From JAKPUX01 sp964436305 (GTDB lineage Bacteria; Zhuqueibacterota; Zhuqueibacteria; Residuimicrobiales; Residuimicrobiaceae), in NCBI GenBank assembly GCA_964436305.1, contig CAYTCI010000131.1, forward strand, positions 1 to 7,703: a DNA stretch of 7,703 bases. Reading direction: 5' to 3'. Under the pieces are notes generated by a model. It made no database searches. It had not been told where the DNA came from and worked only from the letters and a program-made list of their open reading frames with translations. Position numbers and translations under genes: made by a program. The stretch's first letter is position 1, and each line of letters begins with the position of its first letter. Shown in pieces: positions 1 to 6,662 of this stretch.

Positions 1-985
1 ACATCTGCTGCGGCGATTTGCAGGAGGAGACATGCGGCAGCAGTTCGGGGTAGAAATGCTCGATGAAATTGATCCAGCCCGGGCTGCACGAGGTCAGCAG
101 GGGCAGGGTGCCGCCGTTCTTGATCCGGCTGAGGAGTTCATAGCCCTCTTCCATGATGGTCAGGTCGGCGGTGAAGTCGGTGTCGAAGACCTTGTCGAAG
201 CCCATGCGGCGCAGCGCAGCAACCAGCTTGTCGGTGACCAGCGAGCCGGCGGGCATGCCGAATTCCTCGCCGATGGCGACGCGCACTGCCGGGGCCGTCT
301 GGACGACGACATGGAGATCGGGATTATCGATGGCATCCCAGACGCGCTGGATATGGCTGTTCTCATAAAGGGCGCCGACCGGGCAGCGGTCGATGCACTG
401 GCCGCACGCGACACAGGCTACGTCCCCCAGACCTTTGCTGAAGGGCGTATCGACCCAGACATCGTAACCGCGGCTCTCCATGCCGAGGGCGCTGACGCTC
501 TGGACCATGGTGCAGGTCTGGACGCAGCGGCGGCACAGGATGCACTTCGAGGGATCGCGGACCACGGAGGGGCTGGAGGTATCCAGTTCGCCCTTGCGTT
601 CGCGATACTCGAAGCTGATCTCACGGATGCCGAGCTGATCGGCAACCGCGCGTAATTCACAGGAGCCGTTGCGCACGCACTCGGTGCAGCGCATCGGGTG
701 ACGCGAGAGCAGCAGCTCCATGGCAATCCGGCGGGATTCGCGCACGGTCTTGGAATTGGTGATCACCTCCATGCCCTCAGCCACCCGCCAGCTGCAGGCG
801 GTGCGCAGAAGGCGATCGCCCTTGATCTCCACCACGCAGAGGCGGCAGGCCGAAACGGGGGGCAGATCAGGGTGATAGCAGAGACGAGGAATATTGATCA
901 GGGCCTTTTCGGCGGCGTCGAGCACGGTCGCATCCGCCGGTACGGTTACCGGGCGTCCATCTATGGTCAAATTGACTGTATCCAA
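1..985 (-). CDS. hydA: [FeFe] hydrogenase catalytic subunit HydA, N-terminal 328 residues (runs off the left edge)
   Basis: Catalytic subunit of a cytoplasmic multimeric [FeFe] hydrogenase, reducing protons or oxidising H2 at an H-cluster. My translation from 985 is open to position 1. A NuoG-like [2Fe-2S] domain has Cys36, 47, 50, 64; a His-ligated [4Fe-4S] site has His96, Cys100, 103, 109; two ferredoxin-type [4Fe-4S] motifs have Cys148, 151, 154, 158 and Cys191, 194, 197, 201. The H-domain follows, with a DTDFTADLTIMEE stretch (268-280) and the L1 motif TSCSPGW (298-304). The L2 and L3 motifs and any C-terminal extra domain lie outside. The start is TTG at 985: an in-frame TAG sits at 998-1000 and AGGAGG lies 8 nt upstream. 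It follows hydB by 53 nt, so it is probably cotranscribed. Naming as HndD-like is equally valid. The family call is very secure; electron-partner specificity is inferred from HydB. Confidence 0.96.
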   Translation of the reverse strand, partial: MDTVNLTIDGRPVTVPADATVLDAAEKALINIPRLCYHPDLPPVSACRLCVVEIKGDRLLRTACSWRVAEGMEVITNSKTVRESRRIAMELLLSRHPMRCTECVRNGSCELRAVADQLGIREISFEYRERKGELDTSSPSVVRDPSKCILCRRCVQTCTMVQSVSALGMESRGYDVWVDTPFSKGLGDVACVACGQCIDRCPVGALYENSHIQRVWDAIDNPDLHVVVQTAPAVRVAIGEEFGMPAGSLVTDKLVAALRRMGFDKVFDTDFTADLTIMEEGYELLSRIKNGGTLPLLTSCSPGWINFIEHFYPELLPHVSSCKSPQQM

Positions 986-993
986 GGTGACAT

Positions 994-999
994 CCTCCT
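994..999 (-). promoter_or_regulatory. Shine-Dalgarno site that fixes the TTG start of hydA
   Basis: AGGAGG on the minus strand, 8 nt before TTG at 983-985. The hydA frame has a stop at 998-1000, so no earlier start is possible. The next in-frame ATG is residue 72, which would remove the whole [2Fe-2S] domain. An ATG at 991-993 is closer to the site but lies in another frame. Confidence 0.75.
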
Positions 1000-1038
1000 A
1001 GTTGATAAAATGGTGTTTCAGCGTACGGATGCGGTAGA

Positions 1039-2659
<1,621 letters not shown>

Positions 2660-2667
<8 letters not shown>

Positions 2668-3136
2668 GGGAGGATCCTTTCACTTTATAATCCTTCAATA
2701 TCGCAACCGCCTTCTCGGGTGTCAGATTGCCGTACACCTCGTTATCAACCATCATCACCGGCGCGACCGCGCAGAGCCCAAGACAACTGGTGAATTCCAG
2801 GGTGAAGAAACCGTCGGGGGTCGTCCCACCGGTCTCGATCCCCAGATAGCTCTTGATCTGCTGGAGCACTTCAGTGGAATCCTTGACATAGCACGGTGCA
2901 TTGTTGCAGCAGCGCACGATATGCTTGCCTTTGGGGCGGGTTGTGAAAAGGGAATAAAAAGTGGCGACGCCATAGATCTCGCTGAGCGGGATGTCGATCT
3001 TTTTGGCTACATGGGTGAGGATATCCTCCGACAGGAAGCCATAGGCCTTTTGTACATCCTTGAGGATATAGATCAGGGGTGTTTGGGTCGATTCGTAGGA
3101 TTTGACAATGTGATCGACCTGGGATAAATCCGTCAT
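2660..3136 (-). CDS. hydC: NuoE/HydC-like [2Fe-2S] subunit of the hydrogenase
   Basis: Small thioredoxin-like [2Fe-2S] subunit that pairs with NuoF-type HydB in the NADH-dehydrogenase module. From the chosen start it has 158 residues, a normal NuoE length. An N-terminal helical part with YGVATFYSLF is typical of NuoE. The four cluster ligands are present, numbered from the upstream ATG at 3148: Cys81-x4-Cys86 and Cys122-x3-Cys126 (subtract 4 for the chosen start). I prefer ATG at 3136 over 3148 because GGAGG at 3142-3146 sits 5 nt before it and the upstream ATG overlaps that ribosome site. The 3' end overlaps hydB by 8 nt. It is the HndA equivalent in the Desulfovibrio-style naming. All ligands are intact, in contrast to the N-terminal domain of the neighbouring HydB. 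Confidence 0.95.
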
Positions 3137-3141
3137 GGGTT

Positions 3142-3146
3142 CCTCC
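3142..3146 (-). promoter_or_regulatory. Shine-Dalgarno site that decides the hydC start
   Basis: GGAGG 5 nt before the ATG at 3134-3136. The longer in-frame reading from 3148 would begin inside this site, adding only MEEP. The shorter start is therefore favoured. Confidence 0.7.
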
Positions 3147-3199
3147 ATTCAAAGCGGTTGATTAGGTCTGCTGCCGAAACGGGCACGTGCGGCCGCCGG

Positions 3200-3565
3200 C
3201 TATTCCTGGGTGAAAACGTGGCTCGAGACCACCTGTCCGCCCAAAATATGGTCGGTGACGATGCGGCGCGCAATTTCAGGGGTAATTTTACCATAGGTGG
3301 TGGTCGTGCCCTTGTCGCTCTGCACCACCTGCACCAGCGGTTCCTGGTCGCAGAAGCCGAGGCAGCCGGTCTGGGTGACCACCGCCTGGGTGACGTTACG
3401 CTTGTTCATTTCATCGAGGATGGCCGACATAACGGAACGGGCGCCGGCGGCGATACCGCAGGTCCCCATCGCAATGACGATACGATACTTGGCCGACTGT
3501 TCACGGGCCGCCATCTCTTTTTTGGCTTTGTCCTTGATCGCGCGAAGATCTGACAAACTTTTCAC
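3200..3565 (-). CDS. Thioredoxin-like [2Fe-2S] ferredoxin-domain protein (HndB-like)
   Basis: A 121-residue protein with an N-terminal charged helix (1-25) and a thioredoxin-like ferredoxin domain related to the N-terminal domain of HydB and to NuoE. The first motif IAMGTCGIAAGA (31-42) has one cysteine, Cys36; the second is TGCLGFC with Cys68 and Cys72. The normal four-ligand pattern is thus three cysteines as seen; I recall Ala or Gly in place of the first cysteine in relatives, so this may be family-typical. Start is GTG at 3565, with AGGAGG (3574-3579) 8 nt upstream. It comes 63 nt before hydC and is probably part of the same transcript. The small HndB subunit of HndABCD hydrogenases is the nearest analogue, so it may be a fourth subunit or an assembly or electron-transfer partner. 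Cluster content needs measurement. Confidence 0.9.
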   Translation of the reverse strand: MKSLSDLRAIKDKAKKEMAAREQSAKYRIVIAMGTCGIAAGARSVMSAILDEMNKRNVTQAVVTQTGCLGFCDQEPLVQVVQSDKGTTTTYGKITPEIARRIVTDHILGGQVVSSHVFTQE

Positions 3566-3593
3566 GACAGATTCCTCCTGAAGATGAATGAGT

Positions 3594-3618
3594 CGGCGGT
3601 ATGGATGGATAACCGCCG
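3594..3618 (-). repeat. Intergenic hairpin before the ferredoxin gene
   Basis: A perfect 7-bp inverted repeat, CGGCGGT at 3594-3600 and ACCGCCG at 3612-3618, with an 11-nt loop, lies in the 86-bp gap between the GHKL ATPase and the [2Fe-2S] gene. On the transcribed strand it ends about 14 nt before the AGGAGG site and has no following T run. It therefore looks more like an mRNA-processing or stability element, or a partial attenuator, than an intrinsic terminator. No convincing promoter is seen in the gap. Confidence 0.4.
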
Positions 3619-3651
3619 CAGAACAGGTTGATTAGAATGGAGACGTTGCAT

Positions 3652-4209
3652 TCAGCCGATCATGCCGATCTGCTGGAGCTTCTGCTGAATATGAGTTTGC
3701 GCGGGCGCGACAAGCTCATATTGCGAACAGTCGCGTTCCGCCATTCGGGCATAGATCCAGTACGAGTCAAAGGTAAAATGGCCTCTATCGGTGCGATGAT
3801 GATAAAGAAAATGGACATCCGGCGCACCGATGATCAGATTGATCACGGTTGCGGCGATGTCACCCAGGGGCGCGCGATTGAGGCTGTTATGCACGAAAGT
3901 GGCCCGCAGGGTCGTGCCGACCCCGGGTGTCGAGACGATCTCCAGATCCCCCCCGCAGCTCCGCGCTGCCTGCTGCAACAGCGGCAATCCCATGCCGACG
4001 GAACGGGTTGTGCGGGTGGTGACGAAAGGATCCATGACGCGGTCGATCAATTCCTTGCTCATGCCGCGGCCGTTATCCCGGACACGGATGCTGAGGAGAT
4101 TGGCGGAAACCGATTCGTCGATCCAGAGAATGACCCGGTTCGCCCCGGCTTCGACCGAATTGGTGACGATATCGAGGATATGCAGAGAGAGCTCGCGCAT
4201 CGCGCTCAA
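3652..4209 (-). CDS. Stand-alone GHKL-type ATP-binding protein (HATPase_c) of hydrogenase loci
   Basis: A 185-residue protein made of one histidine-kinase/MutL-type ATP-binding domain plus a C-terminal extension. Visible motifs are the N-box around Asn17 (DIVTNSVEAGA), G1 DNGRGM (45-50), DPFVTTR (60-66) and G2 VGMGLPL (71-77). There is no dimerisation domain, phospho-accepting histidine or transmembrane segment, so it is not a complete kinase. Residues about 110-185 form an extension without a domain I can name. The TTG at 4209 overlaps the PHP stop by 4 nt and has an AAGGGGGG-like site 5 nt upstream; ATG at 4200 gives MRELSLHILDI, the usual family beginning, but at poor spacing. Such proteins recur beside HydABC operons and are often called anti-sigma-factor-like. 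Role here could be regulatory or chaperone-like; neither is shown. Confidence 0.88.
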   Translation of the reverse strand: MSAMRELSLHILDIVTNSVEAGANRVILWIDESVSANLLSIRVRDNGRGMSKELIDRVMDPFVTTRTTRSVGMGLPLLQQAARSCGGDLEIVSTPGVGTTLRATFVHNSLNRAPLGDIAATVINLIIGAPDVHFLYHHRTDRGHFTFDSYWIYARMAERDCSQYELVAPAQTHIQQKLQQIGMIG

Positions 4210-5003
4210 TGGCGCCCCCCTTCCGCGGCAGCGACCGGCTGCTGCAGACCGGCCGGCTGGGGGGGCAGGATACTGATCCTGCGTCCCTCCGCTTCATTGC
4301 AGGCAAGCAGCAATTCGGCGAAGGTCGGAGATTCGAGCCGGAACCAGCTGCACGCACTGCCGATCTGCTGGACATCATGGGCATCCGAGGCCGTGATCAG
4401 CTGCAAGCCGCTGCTGCTGTAGCGCTCCACCGCTTCGGACGGCTGGGCCCGGCGAGAAAGTTCGATCACCTTGAAAGGGAGATCGCCCGGCAAAAAGCCC
4501 AGAATCCGCACCATACTGTTGGCGCGGCGGTCGATGTGGGCCGGATAAATGATGCCACCCCGGGCCACCGCCTCCTGCACAACCCGCTCATAGGCAGCGC
4601 GGATCGGCAGTCCGAGCAAGCGGGGACTTTCGCCGAGGATGGTCTCCTTCGCGTCCACCAGCAGTTGCGGTCCCCAGAGGGATGGGTCGTTTTCTCCCTC
4701 CTGCAACGAATCGTAGACAAAGCCCTGAAAGTCGAGCGCTCGATCCAGGTCCGGGAAGAGGGCGATCATGTGGATCTCCTCGCGCGTCGAGACCTCGATC
4801 CCGGCGAAGACCTGCAGCGGTGTCGCGGCTGCTGCCTGCTGAAAGGCGGCGACATTTTCCGCCGAATTATGGTCGGTGATCGCGATAAAATCCAGTCCCC
4901 GGGCGATGGCCGTAGCCACCAGGTCCTTCGGCCCCATGCTCAATTCCGAGCAGGGAGAGAGCACGGTATGCAGGTGGAGATCACCACAGAACCAGCGCAG
5001 CAT
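4206..5003 (-). CDS. PHP-domain metal-dependent phosphoesterase
   Basis: A 265-residue cytoplasmic PHP-superfamily protein. Metal-binding motifs are in the expected order: DLHLHT (8-13), ITDHN (42-46), Glu70 in GIEVS, His78, His156 in YPAHIDR, and SDAHD (206-210). This full set predicts an active di- or trinuclear metal site able to hydrolyse a phosphoester, as in the TrpH/YciV-type exonuclease or nucleotidase group, but the substrate cannot be read from sequence. The last 20 residues are a proline, alanine and glutamine-rich tail. The ATG directly follows the DRTGG gene stop (TGAATG), and the stop overlaps the GHKL start by 4 nt, so the three are coupled. This linkage to a hydrogenase operon suggests signalling or assembly rather than DNA polymerase proofreading. 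Family call secure, substrate unknown. Confidence 0.92.
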   Translation of the reverse strand: MLRWFCGDLHLHTVLSPCSELSMGPKDLVATAIARGLDFIAITDHNSAENVAAFQQAAAATPLQVFAGIEVSTREEIHMIALFPDLDRALDFQGFVYDSLQEGENDPSLWGPQLLVDAKETILGESPRLLGLPIRAAYERVVQEAVARGGIIYPAHIDRRANSMVRILGFLPGDLPFKVIELSRRAQPSEAVERYSSSGLQLITASDAHDVQQIGSACSWFRLESPTFAELLLACNEAEGRRISILPPQPAGLQQPVAAAEGGRH

Positions 5004-5348
5004 TCAATGGCTCCCGCGCAAACCCAGGGTGTAGAGACGGCCAGCCACATCGAAGGCATTGGCATCGCAGCTGTAGAGGGCGATTTTTTTCAGGTTGGCT
5101 TTCTCGATGGTCTCGAGACTGGGCACGGCGCCATTGGCAAAGATGACGGCGGTCAGCTCCTTGAAAAAGGCGATAGCGATGACATTCTCATGGGTCTGGT
5201 TGGTGATCCAGAGCGAATCCCTGGGTGCCTTGGCCATGACATCGCTGAGCATATCGGAGATGCAAGCGGAAACCACGGGCTGCTCGACGGGATTGTTCGC
5301 AGTGAGGAGGTTTAGCGGCAGCACTTCAAGTACATTCTTGAGTAACAT
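5004..5348 (-). CDS. Small DRTGG-domain protein
   Basis: A 114-residue single-domain protein. It matches the small DRTGG proteins of [FeFe]-hydrogenase loci: SDMLSDVMAKAP (31-42), WITNQTHENVIAIA (47-60), an alternating hydrophobic strand plus NGAVPS (72-77), and FDVAGRLYTLGL (99-110) near the end. DRTGG domains also occur inside phosphotransacetylase and CBS-containing pyrophosphatases, where they are thought to sense a ligand; no catalytic residues are apparent. The DRTGG signature itself is not conserved here, as is common in the small versions. It starts 8 nt after the MurF-like gene with only a weak TAAGG ribosome site, and abuts the PHP gene. A ligand-sensing partner of the PHP or GHKL proteins is a reasonable but unproved reading. 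Confidence 0.88.
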   Translation of the reverse strand: MLLKNVLEVLPLNLLTANNPVEQPVVSACISDMLSDVMAKAPRDSLWITNQTHENVIAIAFFKELTAVIFANGAVPSLETIEKANLKKIALYSCDANAFDVAGRLYTLGLRGSH

Positions 5349-5356
5349 AGGCCTTA

Positions 5357-6556
5357 TTAGTTGATGACGGTTGTGTTCTTTTCATCCTCAATCTGTGGCT
5401 GTGGCGAGGACCATTTTCCCTGGCCATGCCGGACCAGGTCGCGCACCAGTTCGGACATGTCGATGCTCTCTCCACCCTCAATCAGGATGGCATCGCCGGA
5501 GCGGATGTTGGCGGTAAGCCAGGCAAAGGCGGTCGGCCGATCCGGGCAGGTGATGACCTCTTTTTGGGTGTTGGCCGCCGCGGCGATGGCTGCAGCGGTG
5601 GCGGCGGCTTGCGGCCCGACGACCACGACGAGATCGATCGGCATGCCGGCGATATAATGCCCCATCATGATCTGGGCGTTGGGTCCCTGTTCGGTGGGGT
5701 CGGTCAGGTCGCCCATGACAAAAAGCAGCCGGCGGGCGGATTCCCGGAAACTGAGCAGGGCTTTGGTCGATTTGTAGAAGGATTGCGGCGTGGCGTCGTG
5801 GGAGTCGTCGAGGAGGTGAACGCCGGCAAAGTGGTGCAGGCGTCCGCGCCCTTCGGGCAACAGAAAGTGGTCCTCGAGGGCGAGCTTGATGATCGGCCCC
5901 TCCACCCCGAGTTCGGCAGCAGCCGCCCAGGCGGCGAGGGCATTATAGACGTCGCCGAGGGAATAGATCGCCATGGTCAGGGTGGCCGCGCGCACGCCCC
6001 GTTTGAAGATGGTGAAAGTGGTGCCCAGGGGACCGAGATGGCGAATCTCATCGGCATAATAGTCGGAGACCGGGCTGAGCCCGAAATAGACCACCCGGCA
6101 GGTCAGATTATCACCCATGAGTCGGGTCCATTCGTTGTCACGGTTGAGCAGGGCCGTGCCGCCCGGGGGGAGGATATTGAGAAGGTCGGCTTTCGCGGCG
6201 GCGATCTTTTCGCTGGAACCGTAGCGATCGAGGTGGGCTTGTCCAATGTTGGTGACGATGGCCATGATCGGCTGGACCAGACGGGCAGCCTTGGGGAGTT
6301 CGCCAGGGACGGCCGCTCCGATCTTGATCACCGCCCAGTCAAAATCACTGGCGAGGGTGAGCAATTCGCGGGCGATCTCCTCGGCTTGCGGATTCTCACG
6401 GCGAAACTCGTAAAGCCGTCCGGCCCGCTGCAGGATCCTGCCGAGCATCGATCGGGTCGTCGTCTTGCCATTGCTGCCGGTGATCGCTATGAACGGAAAG
6501 GCAAGTCGCCGGCGGTGTTCGGCAGCCTGCATCAGGAGATCGGGCATGGGGGCCAT
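5357..6556 (-). CDS. Diverged MurF-like Mur ligase lacking the UDP-MurNAc domain
   Basis: A 399-residue ATP-dependent Mur-ligase family protein (numbering from ATG 6556). The central ATPase domain has P-loop GSNGKTTT (27-34), TNIGQAHLDRYGS (102-114) with His108, and AAKADLL with the probable carbamylated Lys122. DDSHDATPQS (250-259) occupies the place of MurF's DDSYNANPxS, then GDL (282-284) and EGGES (360-364), where MurF has KGSRG. The start precedes the P-loop by only 26 residues, so the roughly 80-residue UDP-substrate domain of MurF is absent. The MurF EMGAN motif reads IKIGAAVPGEL, with Lys78 replacing the glutamate. It probably still binds ATP, but is unlikely to make the peptidoglycan precursor. 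A GTG at 6589 would add 11 residues but lacks a ribosome site. Position just upstream of the DRTGG-PHP-GHKL genes suggests a linked role; the substrate is unknown. Confidence 0.85.
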   Translation of the reverse strand: MAPMPDLLMQAAEHRRRLAFPFIAITGSNGKTTTRSMLGRILQRAGRLYEFRRENPQAEEIARELLTLASDFDWAVIKIGAAVPGELPKAARLVQPIMAIVTNIGQAHLDRYGSSEKIAAAKADLLNILPPGGTALLNRDNEWTRLMGDNLTCRVVYFGLSPVSDYYADEIRHLGPLGTTFTIFKRGVRAATLTMAIYSLGDVYNALAAWAAAAELGVEGPIIKLALEDHFLLPEGRGRLHHFAGVHLLDDSHDATPQSFYKSTKALLSFRESARRLLFVMGDLTDPTEQGPNAQIMMGHYIAGMPIDLVVVVGPQAAATAAAIAAAANTQKEVITCPDRPTAFAWLTANIRSGDAILIEGGESIDMSELVRDLVRHGQGKWSSPQPQIEDEKNTTVIN

Positions 6557-6589
6557 GATTTCCACTTCATCCGTAAGTGAACGTGACAC

Positions 6590-6662
6590 GACTGACCAGT
6601 CAGGGTACGATCATTTTAATCAGACTGAAACTTACAGAATATTATCCTAATAATAAAGCAAT
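6590..6662 (-). promoter_or_regulatory. AT-rich gap with a short palindrome; candidate operon promoter or operator
   Basis: This stretch between the kinase stop and the MurF-like gene is clearly more AT-rich than its surroundings. It contains TAATAT- and TAAAAT-like hexamers on the minus strand but no good matching -35 box, and no sigma-54 type GG/GC pair. Near the gene, GACTGACCAGTC (6590-6601) is a perfect 12-bp palindrome that overlaps a second inverted repeat CTGAC-CA-GTCAG (6593-6604). It could bind a dimeric regulator. This is the largest break before the hydrogenase-associated genes, so a promoter is most likely here, but direct evidence is weak. Confidence 0.3.

Noticed and set aside
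32..655. A 207-codon plus-strand open frame opposite hydA
   Set aside because: Alanine- and aspartate-rich shadow of hydA, whose cysteine motifs are unmistakable on the other strand.
4209..5315. A 368-codon plus-strand open frame opposite the PHP and DRTGG genes
   Set aside because: It spans two well-supported minus-strand genes and has no family features.
5426..6580. A 384-codon plus-strand open frame opposite the MurF-like gene
   Set aside because: Glycine- and aspartate-rich shadow translation with no domain; the minus strand has a P-loop and Mur-ligase motifs.
6640..6655. Inverted repeat TATTAT-CCTA-ATAATA after the kinase gene, as a terminator
   Set aside because: The 6-bp stem is all A/T, too weak for an intrinsic terminator, and there is no clear T run in the right place.
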